Positions 12,443-23,544 of a DNA stretch of 64,000 nt are shown piece after piece (the first letter of the stretch is position 1; the number at the start of each line of letters is the position of its first letter). The DNA lies in the NCBI GenBank assembly GCA_019633425.1, contig WSUB01000001.1, positions 372,001-436,000 of the forward strand, read 5' to 3'. Under the pieces are notes generated by a model, which was not told where the DNA came from, ran no database searches, and saw nothing but the letters and a program-made list of their open reading frames with translations. This DNA comes from Tulasnella sp. 424. Lineage: Eukaryota; Basidiomycota; Agaricomycetes; Cantharellales; Tulasnellaceae. The translations under genes were made by a program, and so were the position numbers.

Positions 12443-13543
12443 GTTGATTAGATGCGAGGCTTTGAGAGGATAGTAAGAGTAGGAGAGGGATGGTTGGAAA
12501 CGAGCGGGATGGAGGGGGAGAGTGGTACGAGGGAGGTTGTTTTTAAAGAGCGAGAGGGATGTGCGAATCCAGGACGCGGTTGGAGCCGGGCAGAAAGGGA
12601 GAAGCCGATGGTAGCCAAAGTCCGACCCGAACCCTCCCTCCCACAGACGTCAAACATTTATTTCCCTTTCTCTTTTTCACAGTTTCAAGATCCGAGATTC
12701 GGAATCTTGCGAGGCGCAGTAGCCAAGATTGTCCCTCGTGGGTGCTTGCATGCCGTCCAGCTTCTTTGTTGTTCAGCCAGAACGGTTGCCGGCATCCATG
12801 GGTACCCGGCCGAGCGCTTAGGAACATTGCCTGAGCGCTATCAGCGCCTATAACATCCATTTATGCCTCTGACTTTGTTTGAAATCGTTAGCTGGAGTCT
12901 GAACATGTGTACGAGCAATTGGTGGCGTCCAGCTTTTAGGTCGCCCTGAGACCCTTTGGCTTATGCCGCGATTTCCCACTGTTGATTCCTCCTGCTTGCA
13001 ACTCCTTCCCGATTCTGGTCCTTTTCTCCGCCACAGATCCAACCTGAACTCAAACTGGGACGAACAATGGATAACTTGTGCCTCCCGTGCCTGCCGGTGC
13101 ATGTTCGAAGGGTGAAGCTGCTCGAAAGCCTCAACGTCCGTACGATGGGCGCCACTAAGCCAAAATCCAAGCCATATCGCTTTCTCACTTCCCTCCGCAC
13201 TGAATGGTGATATGGCCTCAATCAGCGGGAGGGTTATCGTTTTAGGTCGAATCATCAGAACCATGCTTTCGTTCAAGTTAGAATCTCAACAGCCAGCCTT
13301 CATTGGATGGGACATATCGTCAGACCCATCCACAACACGACGTCCGGTCCAGATTACTGTTCGTCTTGATTTTCCCTCCCTCCCTCGCCATTTTCCTCTT
13401 GCTATCCCCCACTCTGGTCCTCATCGACATCGACCAGACCTGCTACTCTTTGTACCCATTACCCTCCGAGTTGATCTCGACCCTTCCTCTCTTTCAGGCT
13501 TCAACTGCCATTGCCCAGAGCTGTGCTCGCACAATTTCCCGCA
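12443..13543. other. Intergenic, no supported gene
   Basis: About 1.1 kb upstream of the chitinase. Several ORFs of 85-142 codons exist on both strands (for example 12848-13276 minus and 13303-13722 plus), but they overlap, lack recognisable motifs and have no splice partners. The last 200 bp are pyrimidine-rich and are probably the chitinase promoter and 5' leader. Confidence 0.5.
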
Positions 13544-15517
13544 ATGAGAGTCCAACTTCTCCTTTCTTCTCTCCTAATGTTGACTTTGACAGTCATCAGC
13601 GTGCAGGCGGCGCCTCACAGGCGTATCGTTGCAGCGCAACACTACCGCCAACGGCAGCGCGCCTCCATGGACTCGGCAAGGAATCAAAGGCTGGCGGGGC
13701 GAGCTGTATGGCACAGGAGTAATGTAGCAGACGAAGAACCCGTCCAATTGCTGGTCGAACCTCCTCAATCTCCCAGTGCGACGGCTCCCTCCAACACCAC
13801 TACGTCAACTCCGTCACCGATAGCCGTGCTATTTGCACCTCCCGTGAAGAAGGCGAACACAAGAGTTTGCACTAGGAGGGCGACCGCTACTGCTGGAGGA
13901 GACACTATTACATTAACGGCATCTCCAACTACGACCATCGTCACTACTATCACCTCTGTCGTCAGCACATCAAAGCAAACCACCAAGAAGACGACCTCGA
14001 CTTCCACTTCAACGTCCTCCAAAAGCTCAGCTACTAGTGGCTCGCCCTTTGTTGCAGCTTATTTCCCGGATTGGACGACTATGACTCCGGAGAAGATTGA
14101 TTGGGACAGGTTCGACTGGATAGACTTTGGTAGGCGCTCACTCACTTTCTCGTAGTGGGAGGCGTTCGCTGATAGCTCGCCCTCCTCCGTAGCTTTCGCT
14201 GTCCCCAATAGCAAATTTGTTCCAGCTTTCACTGGAGACAACTCGGAGGACCTGCTAAAACGCCTTGTTACCGCTGCGCATAATGCGGGGAAGAAGGTGA
14301 AACTAAGTGTTGGAGGGTGGACGGGAAGCAAGTAAGCACTTGTCGTCTGTCTGTACTCCGCTGGATGCCTTTTTCATTGAACTTCAACTCGACTTTTGCT
14401 AGGTATTTCTCTCCTGCGGTCTCTACTAGTTCCAACAGGCAGACTTTCGCGAACAATATTCTTGCCGTGTATCAAAAGTTCAACGTTGATGGAATTGACA
14501 TGTAAGTCCGCCGGGCACAACCTTGCTGCCAGTCGACTAAATCAGGCGCATTATATTTTCAGCGACTGGGAGTACCCAGGAACGTCTGGGAATGACGGAA
14601 ACACCATCTCATCGTCCGACTCGGCCAACTACCTCTCATTCCTCAAGATCCTTCGTGCGACTTTACCCGACGATGCTGTTATAACCGCCGCAACTCAAGT
14701 CTGGCCGTTCGCGGGTTCGAACGGAGCACCGTTGAAGGACGTCAGTGCATTCGCGCAGTACTTTGATTGGATTCTTCTCATGAACTATGACGTCTGGGGA
14801 TGTGAGTGCTTGGGTTTCTTGGAGGTTTGTCCTGACCAACGAGAAACTTATTGCTCTTCCGGTTTCGTCAGCATCGTCGACCCCGGGTCCAAATGCTCCT
14901 CTTTCAGATGGATGCAAAAACTCGTCCCAGCCCCTTGCCAACGCTGTCGCCGCGGTTAAGAGTTGGACAAATGCTGGAATGCCGGCTTCGAAGCTGACCT
15001 TGGGCGTGCCGTCGTGAGTTTCTTTCCACATGTCTTGTTCCTAAGACGATTTACTCACGCACTGCTCCCCAGGTACGCTTACATCTCGAAGTCGACTGCG
15101 ACGCGCCTCACCGGTCGCAGCAGCGTGACTGTCAAGAATGACGATGGTGGCACCACTGACGGTCAAGTCCAGTTCAACAGCTTGATTTCTCAAGGAGCTC
15201 TTCAAAAGAAGAATGGAGCTTACATTGGAGCTGGTGGCTTCACTCGGTACTGGGACAGCTGCTCGAGCACGGTATGTGAGGTTGTGGGGCTCGAGCGAAA
15301 TAGAAACCATTTAATAACGGCCACTTCCTATTAGCCTTTCCTCCGCTCCTCGGCTGCGGGTCAAGTCATCACGTACGACGATCCCGAGTCTCTCAAGTTG
15401 AAGGCCCAGTTCGCGAAAGAGGCTGGTATCAAGGGCGTGAACATGTTTGACGTTCACGGAGACACTGCCTCTTGGGAGCTGATCGACGCTGTGAGATCGG
15501 GCCTCGGGATAATTTGA
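13544..15517 (+). CDS. Secreted GH18 chitinase
   Basis: Endochitinase-like glycoside hydrolase acting outside the cell on chitin, in wall remodelling or foraging. I chose ATG 13544 because it opens MRVQLLLSSLLMLTLTVISV, a good signal peptide; an ATG 33 bp upstream puts an unusual extension before it. A Ser/Thr-rich linker (roughly residues 70-165) is probably O-glycosylated. The TIM barrel then follows: FVAAYFPDWTTMTPEKIDW, the substrate motif KVKLSVGGWTGSK, the catalytic DxxDxDxE motif as FNVDGID/DWEYPG across an intron (Glu as proton donor), and FDWILLMNYDVWG. The last exons supply the barrel end (AGIKGVNMFDVHGDT) and a stop at 15515-15517. About six introns. No chitin-binding module or GPI signal is visible. 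Confidence 0.9.
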
Positions 15518-15754
15518 GAGAGCGAAGTCGGTCTTGCTCTCAACTGGACCAGCTTTGGCAGTGCTGGTGGGGATTATGAACCTTTAACCAGTGTTATGAT
15601 GGAGCCTATGTTTCTTCCTTCGCAAATCCGATTTTCTATGAATTATTGCAAGAATATCAAGTATGAGTATTTTGTATATATGACGCCGTTCTGCAGGTCC
15701 TTCCCGTGTGGCGTCGTTTGTCCGGTGTAATCAGCAAGATTATCCACCTGCCTT

Positions 15755-17555
15755 TGCGACACGAGACCTGCTTGTCTCATGCAAAACCCGCGTCAACTCG
15801 AACTGCACTCCTCCACTCCCCGGAGGACGAACAGAAGAGTGGATTCTTCGCTTGGTATCGTTGATACGGGCACTATGGCTTCCGGCCCTGTTGTTGTTGG
15901 AGGTCGTCTCGGCGCACCCACCGTTTTCCGCTGTAACTCTCTCCATCTAAATAGATTTCAGTATCTTAGAATGGTAGAGTATATCCATCTATCTAGAAGT
16001 AGAGAGAGCTGTGATTTGAATGGATAATACAAGACTATAAGGTCCGCATGTGACGTCTAATCCTCTTCTCTTAAATCCCGACGCCCATCCAGCTCGACCT
16101 TCGAAGTGCCTCTGTTCCGATTATTTCGGATCAAACTTGCGAGAGATTCCTTCTGGACCTCCCAAACTGGAGTCCCTAGCTCGATGAGCCGGGAAATGTA
16201 CTCTTCCTTGAGTTGAGCTGGAGTCACGATTTGCTCGTAGATGGGCAGGATACTGTCCACCAAATCCGGGTCCGAGTCTCCGAGGTTGATTAAACTTTGT
16301 CGCATGCTCCGCAGGGTGTTGACGTAGCCTTCCAAGACCTCTCCCCGTTGCGCCCCGCGAACGATAGTGTAGAATGTACGCCTATTCCCGTGCACGCCTC
16401 GAGGCTTGATGGTTTCCAGCGAGGAGCAGATGGAGTCGAAAAGATAAAGAATAGATGCTGTGGAAAACGAGGCAACCTTGCTGAGCTTGATAAATATGAT
16501 CCCTCCGTCGTTCACAGCCTCGAGTGCGATGATCATTTGGGTTAAAAGGAGGATATGTGGAAGCCCTGAGTTGAACTCCCGAGTGTGCAGCGCGTGACCG
16601 TCCACAATGACCATGTCGAATGACGCGGACGAAAAGGGAAGCGCGGGACCAGATCCCTCTGATTCGCCGTTTTGAAGATTGTACTTGGTCATGTCTGCGT
16701 AGCGAACGGTATAGCGGGCCCGAAGATGCTTGGGTAACATGAAGAGGTGACCGCCGTCGTTTATTGGGAGACAAATGCCAGTGCCGATAGCTCTTGAATT
16801 AGTTTCCAAGACGCATTTCGAGTAGCCTCCTGGAGCACACCTGAATCCCAAAGGTCAGAACTCCAAAGGCCCTTCCACAGATAGGTCACCGGACAACTCA
16901 CCCGAGATCTAAGAAGTTGAGCGGTCCATCAGGAATAAACTTGGTCTGACGATTCATATCGTGCAGAGATCTACAGTACGTCCTAAGCCAGCCGATTGCA
17001 GTTTCAGGAGTGGATTTGAGGGCAGATTTCTTTCTCCACTTTTCGAACTGAGCGTCCAAACCAGGATCTTCCCATCCCTGGGTCAGACATAGCAGATCCA
17101 GTTACGTCAGCTCGCCAAGAAATGGATATTTTCGGTCCCCAAAAATATCGACACCTTTTTATTGAGCTCGATGAGTTCGGCTAAGACTTGGCATCCTGCA
17201 GCGATGATCAGCTCGGAGAGGCTCTCATTAAGATCTTCGCCACGTAGGGTTAGAGCAACGGGTTGAGGACGTTGAAATTCACTTCGCATTTGCTAAAGGT
17301 TATGGAGGAAAGGAAAAGACCTCTTTGTGTTGTGAGGAAAGCGTTGGGGCTTGAGGTGGTGGAAGGTGTACGGGCGCTCTCGTGAGGGACCTCCGAGTCC
17401 TTCCCGCGCGCGGGCAGGTGTATCTAGATCAGAAACTTCTGAAAGATGTCCCATCCTCCTTCTCCATGTCCGCCCAGCCGCCAGGGACATTAATATTATC
17501 GAGAGCTCTCGATCTTCATAGCCTTATGTGATAAGGAAAGGTCTCAGTTATAAAC
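15755..17555. repeat. Tandem duplication unit 1 (methyltransferase copy A)
   Basis: First of two adjacent similar units of about 1.8 kb. Its left part (CTCATGCAAAACCCGC at about 15777, then GCTTGGTATCGTT) recurs at 17638 onward, and its right part (CATAGCC.TA.GT.ATAAGGAA) recurs near 19360 and again near 23410. Each unit carries one methyltransferase gene in the same orientation. Confidence 0.8.
16057..17289 (-). CDS. FtsJ-fold SAM-dependent methyltransferase, copy A
   Basis: Predicted Rossmann-fold methyltransferase of the FtsJ/RrmJ type; substrate unknown (relatives 2'-O-methylate RNA). Exon 1 starts MRSEFQRPQPVALTLRGEDL; exon 2 runs from GWEDPGLDAQFEKWRKK to NFLDLG; exon 3 begins inside the SAM-binding motif so that DLG is joined to CAPGGYSK across the intron. 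Then come FDMVIVDGHALHTREF (motif IV Asp) and GGIIFIKLSK (motif VI Lys). The segment where FtsJ enzymes normally have the catalytic Glu reads VHGNRRTFYTIVRG without it. The C-terminal extension (YEQIVTPAQLKEEYI) is shared by all copies here. Stop at 16057-16059. The nearest sibling is the tandem copy at 17943-19167. Fold assignment is confident; catalytic function is not. Confidence 0.82.
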
Positions 17556-17619
17556 TTCTCTTGAGGGCTACAGACAATTATAACTGGAGTAGCATCCGGC
17601 AGCTATTTCAGTGCCTTCA

Positions 17620-19510
17620 GGACACAGGACGCTCTCGTCTCATGCAAAACCCGCTGGCCGTAAGTTAACTCGAAACGCCTTCCTCCACTCTTCCGCTCCC
17701 CGGAGCACGAAAAGAAGAGCGGATTCTTTGCTTGGTATCGTTTATACGCTCACTATGGCTTCCGATACTGTTTTAGTTGGAAGTCATCTCGGCCCACACA
17801 CCGTTTTCCGCTGCAATTCTCTCCATCGAAGAGAGAGTACAATATCTCAGAGTGATAAGGCTCATACATCGATCTAGAAGTCAGAGAGTTATGATTTAGA
17901 TGGATAGTACACGACAATAAGGTCTGCATGAGCCGTCTAATCCTATTCTCGTAAACCCCGGTCCCCATCCGGCTCGACCTTTGAAGTCCTTGCATTCCGA
18001 TCGTTTGGGACCCAATTCGCGAGGAAATCTTTCTGGACCTCCCAAACTGAAGTCCCGAGCTCAATGAGTCGGGGAATGTACTCTTCCTTGAGTTGAGCTG
18101 GAGTTACGATTTGCTCATAGATGGGCAGGATACTGTCCGCCAAATCCGCGTCCGAGTCTCCTAGGTCGATCAAACTTTGCCGCATTGTCCGCAGGGTGTT
18201 GATGTAGTCATCCAGGACTTCTCCCCGTTGCACTCCGCGAACGATGGTGTAGAATGTACCTCTATTCCCGTGCACGGTTCGAGGTTTGATAGTTTCCAGT
18301 GAGGAGCAGATGGAGTCGAAAAGATAAAGGATAGAGGCTGTAGAGAACGAGGCAAGCTTGCTGAGTTTGATAAATATTACCCCTCCGTCGTTCAAGGCCT
18401 CGAGTGCGATAATTATTTGAGTTAGGAGGAGAATATGTGGTACTCCCGAGTTGAACTCCCGAGTGTGCAACGCGTGACCATCGACAATGACCATGTCAAA
18501 CGACGGGGACGAAAATGGAAGCGGTGGTCCAGATCCATCCGATCCGCCATTTCGAAGATCGTACTTGGTCATGTCTGCGTAGTGGACGGTATAGCGGGCT
18601 CGAAGATACGTAGGTAACATGAAGAGGTGGCCACCGTCATTCATCGGGAGACAGATACCAGTGCCATTGGCTCTTGGATTTGTTTCCAAGACGCATTTTG
18701 AGTAGCCTCCTGGAGCACACCTGAGTCCTAAAGGTCAGAACCCCAAAGGCCCTTCCACGGATAGGCCGCCGAACACCCACCCGAGATCCAAGAAGTTGAG
18801 CGGCCCATCAGGAATAAACTTGGTCTGACGATTCATATCGTGCATAGATTTGCAGTACGTCCTAAGCCAGCGGGTTGCGGTTTCAGGAGTGGATGGGAGG
18901 GCAGATGTCTTTCTCTGCTTTTCGAAGTGAGCATCCAAACTAGGGTCTTCCCATCCCTAAACGAGACGTAGCAGTTCCAGCCACGTTAGTTCGCTAGAAG
19001 CATCAAGGTTTTTTCAGCCCCGAAATCCACACCTTTCGAGTAAGCTCGACGAGTTCGGCCAAGACTTGACATCCTGCAGCAATAACCAGTTCGGAGAGGC
19101 TCTCTCTAAGATCTTCGCCGCGGAGAGTGAAAACACGGGGTTGAGGGCGTTGAAATGCACTCCGCATTTGCCAATGATTATGGAGGAGGTGGTGGTGGTT
19201 TCCGTGTATCAGGTCGCGAGGAAAGCGCAGGTGGCTGAAGGTGTACGGGCGCTTTTGTGAGGGACCTCCTTATCGCGACGTCTCGAAACTGCCACAATAT
19301 CGGCGGTGCAAACGATGCTTCCGGCCGCCGGAGGCATTACCGGGGACTCCCGGTGGTCATAGCCCTACGTAATAAGGAACTGTCTCAGTTCTCGACCTTT
19401 CATTTCCGAGCATCATGATGTCTACTTGGCTGCCGCATAGTCCCACGGTTTCGTATTTGGGGCGTCCTAATGATCCCATCCCGATTTCGCCGCCGCATCC
19501 CATATGTCGT
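17620..19510. repeat. Tandem duplication unit 2 (methyltransferase copy B)
   Basis: Second unit of the tandem pair, same orientation, with similarity across upstream, coding, intron and downstream sequence. Its 3' flank (GTCCCACGGTTTCGT, then CATCCCGATTTCGCCGCCGC) also recurs at about 23480-23540 beside the broken copy. Confidence 0.8.
17943..19167 (-). CDS. FtsJ-fold SAM-dependent methyltransferase, copy B
   Basis: Tandem paralogue of copy A with the same three-exon layout and intact frames. Exon 1 opens MRSAFQRPQPRVFTLRGEDL at 19167; the exon 2/3 intron again splits the SAM motif between NFLDLG and CAPGGYSK. Motif IV is FDMVIVDGHALHTREF and the following Lys block is GGVIFIKLSK; the late block reads VHGNRGTFYTIVRG. 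The C terminus ends DRGLRE, three residues earlier than copy A. Coding frames remain open despite many differences from copy A in both exons and introns, which suggests it is still under selection. Substrate unknown. Confidence 0.8.
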
Positions 19511-19649
19511 TTCCAAACACCTCTTCAACCCATCATCGGCATTCATCGCCCCTCTTCGTCTTCAATCCCTTCGCCCCAGATCGTCTTCTTTCTCTTTCCT
19601 CGCTCTGTACCACGAACAAGTAAAAACTCCGGCGTATCATCAGATTTAG

Positions 19650-22578
19650 CGTCCTCCCGTGTCGATGGTGCTCCTCACTCTCCAACGCCGAACCCGCCAC
19701 CGTTGCGGTCCGATCATTAGACATAATCGACCGAACCACTGGACTGGGCGAGACTCCCTCTCTCTTCCGTGACGCGCAACGGCAGTCGCACCTGTAAGCG
19801 GCAGCGGTGAGGGCTGGGCTTGAAGATTATACACTAAAAGGTTGCGCAACCCGGCGACTGAGAACACTTACAGTAACAGATGTTTCTGAGGGAGCGTTAG
19901 CGCTCGGACCTGGTGGACCTGGATCCAAATCGGGCAAGTCGGCGTCGGGTAGTCGATGTCTCCGATATTAAAGTCGGCGAACCCTGTGGCCCACTTTTGT
20001 GTACGGGAGGAAATTTTGGTCCTCTAAGTCGCTCATGGGGATAGAGCTTAAACCGAAGGAGCGAGAACAACGGAAGCATCAGCACGTTGAGCATTATCCC
20101 CCGAATATTCTACTTACAAAGCTTTCATACCCGGCCAACCCCAGTAGCTCCATCTTGACTTCTCCACTCAAATCGGTCGTTAAAATTCTCGCGCTATGGG
20201 CGTCAATGCCACTATACGAAGCAGTACCGTAATCCGGTTCCCAAATCGAGCATAGAAAGGATTTTTATGTGGCAGTCCAAAGAGATGCTGGATATCCCGC
20301 AAGCAAGTCATCTTGGATACTTCCGGCTGCGCACGATATCATTAGATGATCCACCCGCTAGAAGACGGCTTGCAGTTTCTCGTCGAGCTGTCACTCGACT
20401 TGTGACGACATCCTCAGGGCCCGCGCGCATCAAGAAGGACTATTCGCATGGTTTGCGGTTGAGATAATAATTGAGCTTAAGCGAGCCTCGAAGTTCTATT
20501 CACCAGGTTCCGCTCTCCGTACAACTACAAACGCTGGACACGGCCAATCTCCGGTATACAAAAAGTATCAAGTGAAGACATGCAACATGAAACACATCAA
20601 GGAGACTAAACGACGTTACTCATGACCGCTGGATGATTCCTCCTCCTCGTCCCCCACTCTCGAGCTTCCTTCACTGGAAATGTCGCTGGCTTGATCCGTC
20701 ATCTCACCCTCGATCTTCACGCCCTTCTTCTGAAGAAACACTGCGAGGCATTCCTTTTGGACCTCCCAAACCGGAGTTCCCAGCTCCGTCAAGCGAGGTA
20801 TGAACTCTTCCTTCAGCTGGGCGAGGGGAACAATCTGCTCGTAGATGCGCAAGAAGTTGTCCCAATCTGGAGGGTTATCGATGAACTCCTGGCGCATACT
20901 TCGAAGCTCATCGAGGTGCTGATCGAGCTTAGGGCCACGTTGAACGCCACGGGCGATAGCGTAAAACCAGCCCCTGCTCCCGTGCAGCGTTCGGGGTTTC
21001 ACGGTCTCAAGAGAAGTGCAGACCGCATCGAGGAGGTATAGGATAGAAGCGGCCATGGACGTGGCAAGGTTGTTGAGCTTGATGAAAATGGTTCCGCCCT
21101 CCTCCACCGCCATCAGAGCGATTATGAGCTGGCTAAGCAGCAGGATGTGGGGTACGGCAATGTTGAACTCCCGAGTGCGTAAAGGCTGTCCGTCGGCCAT
21201 GACGAGGTGAAAGGAGGCTGGTCGGAAAGGAAGGGGTGGATCCGATTTGTTCGTTCCGTTTGCGAGGAGGTCGTACTTGGTCATGTCCGTCCAGTGTACA
21301 GTGTAACGGCTTCGAAGGTATCGTGGAAGAATGAAGTAGTGCCCGCCATCGTAGACAGGGAGGCACATTCCTGTACCGGAAGCTTGCTGGTTCTTTTCCA
21401 AAACGTATTTTGAATATCCGCCTGGCGCACACCTGAAGCAATCGGGTGTCAATAGAAAGGTCATTGGCGTGGGTCCTAGTCGGATCCAACCTACCCAAGA
21501 TCTAGGAAATTGAGGAACCCCGAGGGGACGAAATCCTTTATGTTGTCCATTTCTCGTATAGATTTGTAATAGGTTTTGACCCAAGTGACCGCATTTTCGG
21601 GAGTCGATGCAGCGGCTGCTTTCTGGGCACGGCTAACAAAATGGGCATCAAGGCTTCGATCTTCCCATCCCTAGAGCCCCATATCACGCTCAGTCTGACA
21701 GTAAAAATGCATAGAGAAACGTAGATGTACCTTTTGACCTAGCTCTCGGAGTTCTGTTAAAACTTGACAGCCACCGGCGGCAACGAGGCCAACGAGGTTC
21801 TCCTCAGGATCATCACGATCGAGAGTGACCGTGCGTGGCTGAAGCAGCGCGAACCTGTTGCTCATGGTATTTCTTATTGAGTGGGGGAACTTGGAGAACC
21901 GTCGAGGTAGGTTAAGGAGAGCTATTTAAGCCCTGAGCTGCGCAAGGCGGAAAGGTCTCGATTTGACCGCATTTGGGATGGTGTAGAGAGACCTCCACGT
22001 GCATGCGGTTGTCTGTCTTCGAAATAGGAGAGTTGAGTCAAAACGATGGCGAGGGAGTTCGCTGAGTCCTCAACGGCCAAGCTTAGGGTCGGAGGACTCT
22101 CTGACACTTATGGGCACGGTTGAGGCTGATTGAGGAACGGTTTGTGGGAAGGAGATTACGTACACGGCGACCCTGCATGTTTCTGCTTTTTTGCCCCTCC
22201 TTATCTCCCGTCTCCTTTCCCTCCTTCTTTCCTATCTCTTGTACCCTTCGGTATCGAGTCCTCGAAATGTTCTGCCGTGCCATCACCACTTCTCGTCCTC
22301 GAATTGCTCAGCCGCTCAACTCTAGAGCGATTTTCGAAGCTCGGATATTGGCTCGGACATCAGCTTCCAGCGCACCGCACTCGGCTGCTTCCGGGACTTC
22401 TTACGCCCGCAGTCTTATCAACCTCGCAATTGGGGTTGCTTTAGGTGTAGCGGGAGGACTGTATCTGCTCGGAGAATGGGCATCGTCGGAGGAAACCAAC
22501 CTCTTCGGCATACTCGGCACTCAGACAACTTTAAGGCTGCCTGTGCCGAACTTGGGTACACAGCGTTTCCGGAACCTC
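19650..22578. repeat. Segmental duplication, left copy
   Basis: A block of about 2.9 kb matching 32090-35770 in the same orientation. It covers a non-genic left part, methyltransferase copy C, the divergent promoter, and the 5' end of a D-lactate dehydrogenase gene into its first intron. Matching anchors include CTCTCCAACGCCGAA (19678 and 32116), GATAGAGCTT (20040 and 33118) and the two methyltransferase reading frames. The right end runs straight into a broken methyltransferase fragment. The right copy carries an extra segment of about 700 bp. Confidence 0.85.
20616..21865 (-). CDS. FtsJ-fold SAM-dependent methyltransferase, copy C
   Basis: Paralogue in the left segmental-duplication copy; closest relative is copy D at 33714-34954. 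Exon 1: MSNRFALLQPRTVTLDRDDP; exon 2: GWEDRSLDAHFVSRAQKAAA to NFLDLG; exon 3 from CAPGGYSKYVLEKN to the stop at 20616-20618. Motif IV reads FHLVMADGQPLRTREF, with Gln where copies A, B and D have His; the Lys block is GGTIFIKLNN and the late block LHGSRGWFYAIARG. The C terminus is longer than in A/B and ends in an acidic Ser/Glu-rich tail (GDEEEESSSGHE). It is divergent from the truncated D-lactate dehydrogenase copy, about 400 bp between starts. Open throughout; RNA or other substrate unknown. Confidence 0.82.
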
Positions 22579-22599
22579 GTGGTTCACAGCCTCGACTGA
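22267..22599 (+). pseudogene. Truncated D-lactate dehydrogenase copy with chimeric 3' end
   Basis: The ORF starts MFCRAITTSRPRIAQPLNSR, clearly a copy of the intact gene at 35373, and keeps the mitochondrial presequence and membrane segment (LINLAIGVALGVAGGLYLL). After FGILGTQTTL the frame departs from the parent; about 80 bp are missing relative to the parent around 35672-35750, and similarity then resumes briefly in what is intron 1 of the parent (CCGGAAC). The frame then enters the broken methyltransferase fragment and stops at 22597-22599. It lacks all FAD-binding and catalytic parts, so it cannot be an active enzyme; it could still make a short mitochondrial peptide. Confidence 0.8.
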
Positions 22600-23160
22600 G
22601 ATGATCATTTGGGTTAAAAGGAGGATTTCTGGAACTCCTGATGAGTGGAACTCCCGAGTGTGCGATGCGTGACCATTCACAATGACCATGTCCAACGACG
22701 CGGACGAAAACAGAAATGCGGAATCAAATCCCTCCTGTCTTACGGTTTGAATATCGTACTTAGTCATGTCTGCGCAGGAAACCAGGAAACGGTAGAGCGG
22801 GGTTGAAGATGCATGGGTGAAATGAAGACTTGGTCGTCGTCGTTTGTTAGGAGACAAATACCACTGCGGATAGCTCTTGGATTCGTTCTAAGATGAATTT
22901 TGAGTAATTTCCCGAAGCTCACCTGAATCCTTAGGGCCAGCACTTCAAATAGGCCTTTCCCAGACGACCTACCCCAGATCCAAAACGTTGGACGGCCCAT
23001 GCATCAGGAATAAACTTGGCCTGACGATTCATATTGCGCATCGATCTACAGTACGTCCTAAGTCAGTCGATTGCAGTCTCAGGAGCGGATCGGAGGCCAG
23101 ATTTCTTTCTCCACTTTTCGAACTGAGCATCGAAACCAGGATCTTCCTATTCCAGTGCCG
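22577..23160 (-). pseudogene. Broken FtsJ-type methyltransferase, fragment E
   Basis: Remnant resembling copies A/B: the strand opposite the dehydrogenase fragment carries MVIVNGHASHTREF, CADMTKYDIQ and an exon-2 remnant (NMNRQAKFIPD, then FEKWRKKSGL). It lacks exon 1 (the sequence jumps from the exon 2 start to the upstream flank), lacks the C-terminal half beyond ALEAVN, has the SAM motif degraded, and contains frameshifts and stops. Flanking DNA to about 23545 still matches the downstream flank of copy B, so the whole unit was duplicated and then decayed or was clipped by the segmental duplication junction at about 22577. Confidence 0.8.
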
Positions 23161-23544
23161 AGGGTTGAGGTGATGGAAGGTGCACCGGCGCTTTGGTGAG
23201 GGACCACCTTCTCGCATATGCATCTAAATTAGAACTTCGCGAATTCGCGGGGGCCGCCCGCATATCAGGTGTGCAAACAATGCTCCCTCGTTTGATCCTC
23301 CTATTTCTTTATACTCTTCGCTCAATAAAGACGGCCATCTACCCCACTCAGTGCACCCTCCTTCTCCAGTTCCGCCCAGCCGTCGGGACATCCTATCGAT
23401 ATCGTCATAGCCCTACGTAATAAGGAAATGTCTCAGTTTTGACTTTTCATTTCGGGCATAGTTACTTGGCGCTTAGTCCCACGGTTTCGTGTTTTGGGAC
23501 CTCTCACTGTTTCCATCCCGATTTCGCCGCCGCGCCCCATCCTC

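Noticed and set aside
12848..13276. Minus-strand ORF of 142 codons upstream of the chitinase
   Set aside because: No recognisable domain and overlapped by other equally long frames; cannot be told from chance.
13303..13543. Hydrophobic plus-strand ORF before the chitinase start
   Set aside because: Looks like the translation of a pyrimidine-rich leader; a small membrane protein cannot be excluded but is not supported.
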